From contig CM032232.1 of assembly GCA_019009955.1 (NCBI GenBank), positions 53,321,001-53,385,000 on the forward strand: a stretch of 64,000 nt of DNA. The letters are read 5' to 3'. The first letter of the stretch is position 1. Every line of letters begins with the position of its first letter. The DNA is from Riptortus pedestris (Eukaryota; Arthropoda; Insecta; Hemiptera; Alydidae). Of the stretch, positions 43,668-55,300 are shown piece after piece. The position numbers and the translations under genes were made by a program. Under the pieces are notes generated by a model that worked only from the letters and a program-made list of their open reading frames with translations, had not been told where the DNA came from and did no database searches.

Positions 43668-46600
43668 ATTATCGTAGATATTTGAAATGTTTTTGAAAAT
43701 CGCATAAGAACAAAACCTCAATAGCTGATTATCCTTAAGGGAAATCTGCAAACCAAGAAGGCATTTGTTAGATATGAACAAAGAGTATTTCTAAGCTATG
43801 TAAGCAAATGCTAGAATTCCTTAAAGTTCTGATTTTGAATTATTGTGTCTTGATTTTAATAGTATATTTCTCTTGAAAATAGGTTATGCTTGGTCAGGTG
43901 GAGGAAGAAAAATAGTTCGAGTGGATTTGTCAGCTGATGGAGGCAAGACATGGACAGTTGCTGGTTTTACAGACCAAGACTCTGCAGAACATTCACGACA
44001 TTGGGCTTGGACTCTCTGGTCTGCTAAGGTGCCAGTCCCTCCAAACTCATCCTCTGTAGGTTAATTTTTTTTGTAACTCCCTTTAATTAAATATTTTGTT
44101 CAGTACAATTAAATAATTGTTTTTTTGCATAATAATGGGATGTTTATCCAACTAGAAAAACTTAAGAGAGCTTGAAGTATATAAGCACTGAAGTATATAA
44201 AATGGCCACATTAAATATTTATATAATGTTCAGTAGAAACTTATAGTTAACCCTCCGTTAGTCGCGGCGTCCTGACAGGTGCATCTTTGAGGTGTTTTTC
44301 CAATAGCTTCCGATTGAGTGAACCCAACGATTCCGCCTCCAGCCATGCTTCTAGCTTCCTTTCCTCCTCAAAACAGTACAGGTTTGACCTTCGAAGTTTG
44401 TACACAGTGCGTTCCTTATGCTAAAATCACCCCACAGGTGCACCGCTACCAAAATTGTTAGTATTTCAATTTCTTTTATTTCTATATTTAATCTATTTAT
44501 CTTAGACATATTTATCATTTGACGTATTTAGACCTTTGATTGTTTTTAAATAGTTAAAAATACCTACAAAATAGGGAATTCACCTCTGAGGTGACCGCGA
44601 CTAACAATGCATTTTTAAAACATTTTTTAGAAAAATGGACCAGGAAATACGTTTTTTAGACTTGAGTAATCAAAATGACATTGCTAGACTCCACCACACA
44701 TTACTGGATCCTTTCGAAGAAGACAATAACATACAGAACAACACAGATTCGGAATTTGAAGACGGCTTGGAAGAATGGAGTATTGACTCAGAGACTGTAC
44801 AAAGTGACGTGGAATCGGAGAGTGATGGGGAGGATGAGCAGTTACACGAAAAATACGTTGCATTGAGAAGAGTGAACAGAAAGATCGTTGCCCGTTTTGA
44901 GTGGAGGAAGACCCCATTTCCTTTGCTTAAAATAGGAAAACAAAATTTATTGACACACCTTCCGGGAGTTAAAGGGGCGGCAAAGGAGGCTACTAATGAA
45001 CTTGACTGCTGGTTCTGTCTCTTTGATGAGATGATTATTAGTAGTATTGTGCACTGCACAAACAAATTGTTAAAAATTGTTGAGCCAGAATTTTTTAGGC
45101 AGAGGGATGCTAAAGAGACGGACTTCACAGAAATAAAAGTTCACTATTTGTTCAGGTAAGTATTTATATTTGTTTAACTCTATTTTCACCCTAAGAAGCA
45201 GTTTTAGCAACATATTTCTCTATCGTCACCTTATAGGTAACCCGCGCCTAGAGTCGTTTGGAAATGACCCGCGCCTAACGGAGGGTTAATAGAGTTAAAG
45301 AATTGAAATGTGTGTGTGTAGGGTTGACGAAATCTAAAATGGATCCTGAAAAATAATTATTTCCTTAACCAAATCTAGTATTTACTTAGAATTTTATAAA
45401 GGGAGTATCACCTACTCTATCAATGCTGACCAAAAAGAAGGACATATCAATTTTATACACAATTAAATCATTAAACAAATGTTAATTTCTTTAATCCCGA
45501 GACAAATATTTTCAAATTATAAAAGTCCACCACGCATGTGCTGCATAAACTAAGTTGATTTACCATGGCCTGTAATATTATATGATCTTATCTCACCATC
45601 TATTTTTCTCATGTTAAAAAGTTTATTTAAACAGGAACTAAAATGTTAGATGGGCATGAGATTGTTAGGAACTAAGGCACACAAAGGCCATGTATTCTTA
45701 TTATCTATAAGCATTCACTGGAGCACTAATTTGTATTTTTTCTTAAAGTTATGTTCTAATTCTAATACTTGTCCTTCAATGTGTACATATATTTTTTATT
45801 TTATAACAGCTTGTATGACGTTTTTAATGGTAAATGTTTACCAGGAGATGATCGAGCATATACTCTGAAAGCGCTCTGTCCCATAGAGTGAATAACTGTG
45901 AATGAACGAGACCTTTGTTTTTTTATCTGAGATACCAGATTCCCAAACTATCCAGCACTTCAAAAATGGATAAAATTGGGGGGTTTAGAGGTGGAGAATT
46001 CAAAAATCTCAGTTTTTCTAAGTCTGATTGAGAAATGTTATACAATCAATAGTGTTACACATTTAATGATTTATAATTGATTATCTTTACTTTTTTTAAA
46101 CTCAAATATTAAGTGAGTTATTTGTATTTTCTTTTTTCAGCCATCAGTAACCCCCTCCCCCTCCCTTCCCCCACTAGATTTTTACTTTAAGTATTTGTGG
46201 CACTGAACATCTCATTTTCAGCCTACATTTCAATTTCTAGTTACAAATTCACTGTGATCTTACTGTGGGAGAAAAAGAGAATAGGCATTGAGATGGGATC
46301 ACTAGTCTTTCATTCTTGCACATAGGAGTCTGCTTAGTTTACCCAGCTCCTGTGTGACAAAATTTTTAAATTGACCTGATTTAACAAATTCTTTGTAGGA
46401 TTAGTGGATGTTTGAATGGATTTTTCAAAATCACTTCATGAGTATAATCTCAATAGCTGATTTCCCTTGGAAATAATCTACTCATAGAATAATGAACCAG
46501 AAAGAACAGTTTTATTATGTTTAGGGGAGAGGGAGGTAGCTGGCTTATTAGAACTTAAATTAATTCTCTCTCTTTATATTTTTATAATTAACTTTAATAT

Positions 46601-46844
46601 CAAGTTCAATAACATAGGCTAGTACTTTAATGGCATTATCATAAATCAACCTGGTAATTCTAAAAAATTGATTCTAATTCCATTTCATTAAATATTTCTT
46701 TTTCAGGTTGAACTTTGGGCAAAGGCAGTTGATTCATCCTATAATACTCAGCCTGAGTCTTTCTCTAACATATGGAATTTGAGGGGTGTTCTGAGTAATG
46801 CTTATCACCGTGTTCCCATAAACATCACTACAAATAAAGTTTAG
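36130..46844 (+). CDS. SUOX: Sulfite oxidase, mitochondrial (9 exons recognised, first exon unresolved)
   Basis: Molybdenum-cofactor enzyme of the mitochondrial intermembrane space that oxidises sulfite to sulfate, passing electrons to cytochrome c. Exons: 36130-36341 (mitochondrial presequence and a hydrophobic stretch [14 protein letters not shown]), 36419-36700 (cytochrome b5 domain with heme ligand KHPGGDK and [13 protein letters not shown]), 37052-37211, 38824-39010 ([12 protein letters not shown] with the Mo-binding Cys), 40343-40471, 41290-41482 ([20 protein letters not shown]), 42712-42915, 43883-44055, 46707-46844. The last exon encodes the end of the dimerisation domain and ends at TAG. 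All junctions are GT-AG and in phase from the second exon on, giving at least 558 aa. The first exon, with the ATG, must end in phase 2 upstream of 36130; I could not place it (the ATG at 36016 is in another frame). AATAAA lies at 47049-47054. Intron 8 carries a piggyBac-like element. Confidence 0.95.
37225..37431 (-). repeat. tRNA-derived SINE, 14 bp after a sulfite oxidase exon
   Basis: Body GGTTACCACCCTTTTCTAAT and AGGGTGGGACTAAGGATTTT; head remnant GGCCAACCTGAACGCCCC. It begins just after the exon ending at 37211. Confidence 0.8.
39811..40038 (-). repeat. Full-length tRNA-derived SINE inserted in an FB-A end
   Basis: Full family match with head ACTCGCATGGGCAACCTGAG and GAGAATCGAACTCGCC. 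Flanks CTGATACCT (39802-39810) and CTGATAACCT (40039-40048) are a near-perfect target duplication within the FB-A terminal block ACCTCAATAGCTGAT. Confidence 0.85.
41060..41250 (+). repeat. FB-A terminal fragment in sulfite oxidase intron 6
   Basis: ACCGACCTCAATAGCTCC near 41060, then ACTTCTACTCATCATATTTT, GTGGTGAGATGAGATCAATA, GAAATCTGCTTAGTTTATGC and AGCATGACAGAC, the plus-orientation right end. It closes about 40 bp before the exon at 41290. Confidence 0.7.
42073..42385 (-). pseudogene. LINE reverse transcriptase relic (C-terminal region)
   Basis: Minus-strand translation shows [11 protein letters not shown] near 42350, then [14 protein letters not shown] and [14 protein letters not shown], corresponding to the LLYGsEsWtl / LEafEMWmyRrm / LgHvxR blocks after the RT domain of many LINEs. 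Interrupted and 3'-truncated. It lies in sulfite oxidase intron 7, antisense. Confidence 0.6.
43009..43760 (-). repeat. FB-A repeat copy in sulfite oxidase intron 8
   Basis: Runs from CCTGCCACACAGGGGCTGCA and ACTATGCAGATTTC through AACAAGATCGGTTCTATAAT and an (AT)n tract (43606-43664) to CTCAATAGCTGATTATCC-TTAAGGGAAATC at 43713-43748, so both family ends are present: a near full-length copy. Confidence 0.75.
44251..45285 (+). mobile_element. piggyBac-like element with perfect TTAA flanks and TIRs
   Basis: 1035 bp bounded by TTAA at 44247-44250 and 45286-45289. Termini CCCTCCGTTAG and CTAACGGAGGG are perfect 11-bp inverted repeats and extend imperfectly (TCGCGGCG against GCGCGGGT). An internal inverted copy of the left subterminal motif (CCGCGACTAAC) lies at about 44595-44605, and ACCCGCGCCTA is repeated at 45240-45250 and 45267-45277. 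It encodes only the N-terminal part of a transposase, so it looks like an internally deleted, non-autonomous derivative. It sits in the last sulfite oxidase intron. Confidence 0.9.
44635..45159 (+). CDS. piggyBac transposase N-terminal region, intact 174-aa ORF
   Basis: Starts with an ATG and has an acidic N-terminus ([20 protein letters not shown]), then the piggyBac N-terminal signature: [46 protein letters not shown], matching the W-x-K-x-P ... LPGVkgpAK ... F-D-e-xxxxIVxxTN pattern. The catalytic DDD domain and Cys-rich finger are absent. The stop codon is inside CAGGTAAGT, a perfect splice donor, so in the parent element the frame probably continued by splicing into sequence deleted here. 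Whether the truncated protein is made is unknown; it overlaps the sulfite oxidase intron in sense orientation. Confidence 0.8.
   Translation: MDQEIRFLDLSNQNDIARLHHTLLDPFEEDNNIQNNTDSEFEDGLEEWSIDSETVQSDVESESDGEDEQLHEKYVALRRVNRKIVARFEWRKTPFPLLKIGKQNLLTHLPGVKGAAKEATNELDCWFCLFDEMIISSIVHCTNKLLKIVEPEFFRQRDAKETDFTEIKVHYLFR
45523..46480. repeat. FB-A repeat copy with both family ends
   Basis: Left end ATAAAAGTCCACCACGCATG and ACTAAGTTGATTTACC in minus orientation; right part in plus orientation (GGATTTTTACT-type block; GCTTAGTTTACCCAGCTCCT with GTGTGACA at about 46335-46363), then TAATCTCAATAGCTGATTTC near 46445. The two ends are inverted as in the foldback at 20565-21497. Confidence 0.6.
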
Positions 46845-48411
46845 AGTTTAAAATGAGATTTCAATTTTATATTTATTGTTAACTTATCGATTACTCATGA
46901 GATTATTTATAATAGGAAATGTGATATTAATGGTTCCAGTGAGTTGGTTCAGACCTGTGATTATGAGAGTTAATGATATTAAAAGTTAATGTAACATTTT
47001 ATATTTTGGTTTACTCTGCTATTGATATTGATTCATTAACAAAATGACAATAAATGTTTTATTTACAAATTTTTTGTATGGAGATGTTTTATTTAGGAGT
47101 ACATATTATAGTAAATCTTATTGGGTTTGTTATTAATTTTGATGAAATAATTAAATTAAAAATGTGTTTATAAACAATAACACAATAAATATTAAATTAG
47201 TTTTTCGACATTTCTCTTTTTTTTCATGGTATCTCATTCAGTTTATTGTGAAGTAATCAAGTTGTTATGTATTTTTTTTCTGTCGACAGAATCTGAGAAA
47301 TTATGCTTTATATTCTTATATGATTTTAATGCTCTTGGAACTTTTTGTAACATAAATGTGGTTGTTGGTCTTGCAGTAAATGAAAGGACAGTATATCAGT
47401 GGTTTTCCAGGGTTCAATCGTCCAATACTTCAGTTTTACATAAAATAACTCTCTCTCTGTATTTATATTTAATCTGAATGGACCTCATGAAGACATTTTT
47501 GGAAATTTTGTTATGCGTACAACCTCAATAGCTGATTTTCCTTGAGGGAAATCTGCTAAAACATACTTTGTTAAAAGAGGTGTTGGGAATGTATTGATGC
47601 TAACAGAAGTTATTTCGAATAAAGATAATTTTGTTGAAGTTTGTTATTTAATTCATTTGTCTTGTACTCCTGGACCTGATATTTTGTTTACACCAACACA
47701 AGATACTATTTTAGACCTAATTTATAAAACATAAGACATTTAAAAGCAAAATGTTTAAATTTGAACTTAACATAAGATTTTTACTAAATGATATAGTATG
47801 GAAAATGGAATAAATTAGAAGTGGAATTCAAATGATTAGAGAAGGAGAAAAGTTAACAAATCATTTACTAATTACTTATAACAAAACAATGGGTTTTCTG
47901 TTATATTCTTTATTTGAGTATAATTAACTACACTCGGCAGAAGACAGTTTCAACAACAACACGAGAGGATAGAAGTCATTGCACTACTTTTACATGTACT
48001 AAGGATTTTGTCCCAAATATGGTTATGGTCAGACATGTGTAAAATATGACTACTCTTTGGAAAGAGGCTCTACTTACATGTAAAATACTCATTCATAATG
48101 ATATATATCAATTTCCATGTTGGGTATCACATTTCTTTGCAATGCCACATGTTGTTGAAATGCTTTGTTTTAAAATATAAGACTAAATTGGTACATTAAA
48201 AGCAGTTTTGAAGGTTGCAAATCTTCTCTACGTATATTTTAATTTGTGGAGACTTTCGTTTCTCAACCACACATTAAAGACTTAGTGGTTTTGGATTTGT
48301 TTTGGCAGGCAGAAAATGTCTTCAATTAACAAATTGGACTCAACTCTTAATACCTATGTGGCACTCCCCTCAGTTGAAATTTACTTATCCTATTAAACGG
48401 TCAAAAATAAA
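46845..48411. other. Intergenic region downstream of sulfite oxidase
   Basis: Contains the sulfite oxidase 3' UTR and AATAAA (47049-47054), an FB-A terminal fragment at about 47480-47563 (ACCTCAATAGCTGATTTTCC, GAGGGAAATCTGCTAAAA), and AT-rich unassigned DNA. An 83-aa ORF at 47226-47477 runs into the FB-A fragment and is not supported as a gene. Confidence 0.5.
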
Positions 48412-48630
48412 TGTTATTTATTAATGCCCCTTGTGCTACTAAGGCTAATTGGGATGGGTTATCTACAGGTTGGCACCCTTTTCTACCCTGGGTGGGGGAC
48501 TAAAGGTTTTATTTAATGAGTTTATCACAAAATAAATACTATTGTCTAGGTGAGAATAGAACTCATGACTCTAGGTTTACCAAGTGAGATTAAAACCAAC
48601 ACCTTCACTCACATGGCTAACCTGAGCTTT
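48412..48630 (-). repeat. tRNA-derived SINE
   Basis: Tail TATTTATTAATGCCCC, body GGGATGGGTTATCTACAGG, head GGTTTACCAAGTGAGATTAA and ACATGGCTAACCTGAG. A poly-A run follows at 48641-48657. Confidence 0.8.
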
Positions 48631-49317
48631 TCCCTCCGCCAAAAAAAAAAAAAAAAATAGAATAATTTTAAATGTTATTTAATTTTTTTTTGTTTCTTAT
48701 TGCTTTAGATTTACTTATCTTAGTTAACACATGTACAAAGATTGAAGACCTAGGGACTACTTTGTGTCAATATTTATAGGAATTTACTACCAAATTTTCT
48801 GTTCAATGTCCAATTTTTTCACAGATTCGGGTATAGGTTTGATATTATCTGGATTCCTTGCTGATTGTAAGCACTTTTATTCCAGAATGAATAAATAAAT
48901 TCCATCAAAATTCCGGACATTATTAATGAAGACATTGCATATTGTGTTATCATATACTCTGAATTTTTAGAACGCAACATTTAAAATATCAATAACAAAA
49001 TGACTGAATTAATTTCAAGTGATATTTTTATATGTTTGTACATTCAATAAATTTTATTTAATTAAATAATAATTAGTTAGGAAGAGTTTAGTTTCAAATT
49101 CTGATTTTTGAAATTTGTAATTTATTTTAGTCATAGTTAATAAACTAATATGAATTTTAAAAAATGCAGTGAGCATTATAAAACAGCTGGGCTCTAGTAT
49201 TGAGCACATGCATAAACCAAAAGTTCCTAAAATTATGTTTCATATTCCAAATTACAGGTAATACATGTTCATATAATTAAAAAAAATAACAGAGGCTTAA
49301 GCCCATATTAAACTAAA
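48631..49317. other. 5' flank of the leucine aminopeptidase gene
   Basis: AT-rich, no recognised repeat or ORF. Expected to hold the promoter and 5' UTR of the aminopeptidase gene; no motif assigned. Confidence 0.35.
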
Positions 49318-52300
49318 ATGTCAAAATCAAAGGGTTTTTTGGGGCTCCTTTACAAACATGTTATACAACGTAGCTATGCAGATTGTGGTGGATCAGCAGT
49401 GAAGGTGAGTATAAAAACTTAAATATTTTTCAGTTTATAAATAGTAAAACTAAGTCTTTAATACTACAAGCATTTTCTTGTATGCCTTCAGTTTTAGATA
49501 AAAAAAAAATATCTACTTTTATATTACTCCTACTGTTTATTTATTAATGTCAACTTTGTGCTACTACTAATTGGGAAGGGTTATCTACAGGTTAGTAACC
49601 ATTTCTGCTTTTTCCATGGGACCAAGGGTTTCATTTAATAAGTTTGTCACTAAATAAATTCCTATTGGTCAGGCAGGAATTAAACCCTCCTCTCTAGGTT
49701 TACCAAAGTGAGATTAAGACCAACACCTTAATACATAGCTATCCTGATTGCCAAATATACTTTTATGAATAAACAATAGTAATACTTTTAGAAATATTTA
49801 AAAGCAATTTACTCTTTAAAGCGTTTTTTTTTTTTTGTTCTAATACTTTATTCTGATTTTATTCTAAATTTGTCCTTCCCGTTTGAACCTTTCTTAATCC
49901 ATCTTGACTTGATTAGGTTTGATGTATGCACTTCCCAAATTAAAAAATGACTAGCCTTAGTATATGTAATCTCATTTAGAGTTGGTGCAACATCTAGCAG
50001 TGCACATCTCCTTTCAATTGGAGTCAACTAAGAACGAGGGGGGTTTTGAGAGAGTGTAAATAAAAAATTACGAATTTCTCCATGTGTGTTAGAAATATGG
50101 ACATTCTTTGTTTCATCATGAAATGAAATAACCTCTTCATTATACAAACAATAAATAAGACAAAGTTATTTGCGACTGTAAGTAGCCATAAAGTGATTAT
50201 TATTATTATTCTTTATGGTGAAAAATTAATTATAATTGCACTACTTAATATTGTATAAAATAATTATATTGAGAGAAACCAATTTCAAATTAAATTTTAT
50301 TGCTTTCTACTAATTCTAAACCTGCCATTTATTTCCTGAATACAAAGTTAGGTTAGTTGGCTCTAGGCAGCTGCGACCTCAGTTTCCTCTTGAGCTAGTT
50401 ACTTTCTATCATTCATGAGGCAGCAGCCCCGCCCCTTCCTCCCCTGTGTTATGCTAACAGCCTCTTTTGTTAAAACTTATTTTTATTTTATTGACAGAAA
50501 GGCTTGGTGATTGGAGGTTATGATGGCTGTACCCCTGGAGAACTCAAATTCACAAGAACTGCTAAATTATTTGATGAGAAGACTGCAGGGAAAATTTCTC
50601 AACTTATTAAAGGGTATGAAATGTCTCAAAGCATTTTTTTCTATTTCCACATTATTACATTAAGGCTCTTAGACTTTTTTCCCCCTTAGACTTTTAGACT
50701 GCAATTTTTCTGTATGGTTGTTGTTAAAAACCAACAACCTGAGGTAAGAACCACACATGCGGGTGTGCACGTGTGTGATATCAATGCACTAAGCACAACG
50801 CCCAGATCTCTATAGAAATGAACAAGGGGAAAAAAAGGGTCTCAAGAACATTTAGTGGTTTCCCATTCTAACAATAATGGCTTCAGGAACAGTGGTGGAT
50901 ATAACTAGTGGTCCCTCTTATTGAAAAACCCTCACTTCATAGCTTCCATAAACTGGCTATGATGGACATTAGGCAGGGTGAGAATCCATAAATATAACTT
51001 TAATGTACAAACAGCCATGCCCAACTGCAGTATTGTAAGTGACAATGTAGACATGGAGGAATGTATATAGAGTGCAACATACTGGGGGTTCGTGAACTAT
51101 GGAGATTTTCCTTGTTCATTGTTAATCTGACATGCTCTATTTATCAGTTTCCCTATAATAAGAGGCTAAGTAAACAGTACTTGAAATTTAAGCACATCAG
51201 ATGTTTAGTGTTTTAAGTGTTCTAACTGAACTGTAAATTAGTGTGAGAGGAGGTTTATCTGAAGTCTGATAACTTAAAAATTGAAAATATCTCAGGTAAT
51301 ATCCGAGGTAGAGAAAAAAAAATCTAAAAAACATCAATTGTAAATTAAATTTGGGACAAAATTAGTTATGTAACATTGTTCAATCCGACTCAAATAATGA
51401 GTATTTTATTCTTTCTGTAAACCCCTTCCAGGGGGTAGTAGTAGAATAGGGGTTGCTAAAGGGTAGAAACTACTTTCTAGAGGACTTCTAGTTTTTGGGA
51501 CCTACACTCCCAACTTATATAAAAACTAATAAAACCCATTTTCACAAAATAAACCCCAAATTGTGTTCTAATTTTATAAAAAAAGGTACATATACACAAG
51601 GTAAGGTTTTACTTATATACATTATTTCTTCCTTGTATGAAGTGAAGGAAAAGTTTTAATGGAAAACATTTTTAGCTCTCATATTTCAATGAAGTTTTGA
51701 CTATTCCTTAATCATTTTGACTTGTTTTGGCATTCCTGTACATATGTATGAGTGTATGTATGTACATATTTTGCATGACTCCAAAACATATTGTCTTAGA
51801 ATATTGAAATTTCATATTTAGGACTGTTGTACTGTCTAGTTGTGCACCTCCCAACTTGATATAATTGATTAAATTAAGGGGGAGGAGTTTATTTGGGGTG
51901 AAAATAAAAAATTAATTTCTCTGTACCTATCAGAGATACAACAAATAAGTATAAAACCATTTTTGTTTGTTGTAAAAAGATCTATAAATTGTGTTCTATG
52001 GCATTTTTTTGATCTATTACGTATAATGAAGATGTGCATAGTTTTCAAATTAAATCATATTAAATAAAGTGCAGTAAAACATTTTGTATATTCAATTTTA
52101 GAGGAGTACTAGGAAATCATGTGGTTCGCACATCTGATTTTTATGCATATTTGGAATACCCAAATGTATAAACATTTTTTGCAATACAAATTTACACTTA
52201 TACAAGATATTAAAATAAATCTCCCTTTTCCAGAGGTGTGCAGATCGGCAAAGGTTCAGCTCAAGTATTTAGCAACTTAGGTGACTTTATTAAAACAGTA

Positions 52301-55300
52301 TGAGTGTTTTATGTAATATATTCACAATTAATGATGAATAATTAACTATTACATACAGGGGATGAGTTCCATTCTGTTGCTTTGGCTGGACTTGGAGAGG
52401 AAGGTGCTGGCTATAACACTATGGAAGTTCTCGATGAATGCAAAGAAAATATTCGATGGGCTTCTGGAACAGGAGCACGAGCCCTACAAGATATTGTTCG
52501 TTTTTTATGTTTTCAAATTCTTTACTATGATCTATATTTTTAAAAAAAAAATTACATGAGTCAAAAACTGGTTATTAACAACTATTAATTTAATCTTAAC
52601 TAAAATGATTATTTATTTAAATGAGTTCCACAATGCCGGTGATTCACTCATTAATCAGGTTTACTCAAAAAGGCAAGCAGCAAAAGAAAATAATAAAAAA
52701 AAAAGATAAAAGTCACGAACAATGAAATACAGTGATTCCTGAAACAGTCGTTGACATACCAAACTATATCCAGGAAAAGATATTAAAATCTTAGGAAAAC
52801 ATCAAGGTAAAGAAAGTAATATAAATGAAAATTGAGTAAAGTATAGAAGGGAGAAAAAAAAAAAGGAAAACAAAACAAAATCAAATGAATAAATAATAAG
52901 AAATAAGTAATGTAGTAGAAAAATGAAGAGTATTGTGCAGAAATTGTAGACTGGTGTATATATTAATGTTGTTCAGATGCATTGTTAGTGTCTATGTAAT
53001 TGATGTACTCTTAAAGGGAAATATGATGATAATCATTTTGTTAGGTTCATTGCTTTTTATGTGATTCATAAACACAAGAATAAACTTTGTACATGCTTTA
53101 TTCATTGAGACATATGTAAAGGGAGGACATATATATAGTATAGCTTGAAGATAGTTATAGTGAGGGAGCCATAGAAATGTGATTTAAACACTTTACTGAG
53201 TGAATTCATGGAGAAAACATTATTTATTAACCATAAATTTGATTAAGATAATCTCATAGGAATTCAGAATATAGTTTACTCACTTTTTCAGGACTAGCTT
53301 AATTTAAAAAAAAAATGATATTTGTTTTTTTTTTATTAAAAAGAAAAAGAAGCTCCCTTTTCATATAATATTCAAGAAAAATGTGTAGAACAATTTTAGC
53401 AAAGAAAATGATTATAGGACCTTCCGACATCGATCACTCAACATTATATTCACAATTGTATTATGTTGCTTTATCAATAATATTGTTTATTTCTTGACCT
53501 GAGACATAATTAATATTTTATTCCTTTTCTAAACTCATCCTAGTTCAGTTTTGTTTATTATAGGTTAAACTGTAGTTTTACTTAAATGGTTAATTATTAT
53601 ATTGACTAAGGAAATGATCAAATAAAAATTGATGCTTCTATATCATAGATTTTTGTTGATATGCCATATTGAACATTTATCCTTACATTGTAAAGACCTT
53701 TTGAAAATAATACGTCACATTTAACCTTTGGATAGGTTTCTTCATATATTGGCTTACTGTCAAAGAGTGATGAGTAGGAATGAGAGCTTATTTGAAGCTG
53801 GAAACTTGAAAAAACATATACTCTGTATATTCTTGAGTTTAGAAAATTGGATAGAATATCAATTGTAGAATTATTATTGTTTAAACTTGATTGGTTTTAT
53901 AACATTTTTTTTTATTTAATCTGAGTCATATAAGTGGAGGTATTTAGGATTTTTTACTTCATCCCTTTATCAATTTATTAACTGGTTATTTTGAGGAGTG
54001 TCACTAATTTACGAAAAGTACATGGAATTAAAAGCCCTTGCAGGAGGCAGAAAGTGCTATAAAATTTGCCTGAAAAATAATAAAATATTACTATAGTCTT
54101 CTTAATTTTTCTTTAGTTACTTATTTATTTTTAATAAGATATCAATTTCTATAGGGGATTACTCAAATATATGTGGAGCCATTTGAAAATGCTGAAGCTG
54201 CTGCTGAAGGAGCAAATTTAGCAATATGGCAATACCAGGACATGCGCAACCCGGCTGATCATAAACCTAATCCAAAGCTAGAATTATTTGAAAGTTCAGA
54301 AATGTAAGTTCAGAGTAATTTAATACATAGACTAACTCTTGTTGAACAACCATTTCAAAGCAATATATAATTTTTAGCGTGTAAATGACTCCTATGATTT
54401 TAACTTACAACATTTTATGGCTACTTTCTGGTCATTTTAGATATACAATGGTTCTGTTGCTATTAAAACTTTATCTGATTGATTAATGGCTAATAAGCTA
54501 GATATGAATGTGTAGAAAACAAATATTCTAGATTTCAGCAAATATTGCTCACATTCTTTTGGAGTGTTATCAATGAATAATTGGGGCATTTTACACCAGT
54601 CCTCAAAAGTTTTTCTGATTGATTGCGGAAAAAAGCCTAGGCTGGTTTGGTCATATTGAAAAATTTAGTAGTAGCCAATATTGCTTTACTTCTTATTAAA
54701 ACGTGTTAAGTAATGTCTTCCAAAAGAAAATATATTACTAATATATACTGGTTATTTCCATAGTCTGTTTACTTATGGCATTATGCTTGGGGTGACAACA
54801 AAAATTATATTTTAGTATTTAAATTGCAGAAGAGAACAATAATGTTTATATTCAACAGAAAGTCAAGACTCCTGTCGGACAGTCTTGAACATGTCAAAAA
54901 TATTTGCTTCAACATATAAACCAAACAACACATAAACTTGTTTTGCAGAAATAGCATAACACATAATCATAAAATAAGATACAAGAATATGCTTCGAACC
55001 CCAACCACAAATAAAAATATTTTGAGAAAAGCCTGTCATTTGCAGGAATAAAACTCTTTAAAGCACTTTCCAAATGTGTTAAATCTTTTTTTTTTTTTTA
55101 AAATAATCTTTTTAAAAAAAATTAAAGAATTTCATGAGGGGGGAATGTTTTTATGCACATAAAATGTTGAATTCATGTACATATAACAGACACTTTCCTC
55201 TTCTGAATGGACAACAGTAATTAAGAACAACTTATTGCTGCCTATAGTGAGACAGAAATCCCTCCTGTATGCTCTAGGTTTCTGCGAATGGGTTGAGCAG

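Noticed and set aside
47226..47477. 83-aa ORF downstream of sulfite oxidase
   Set aside because: AT-rich, no domain, and its 3' end leads into an FB-A terminal fragment.
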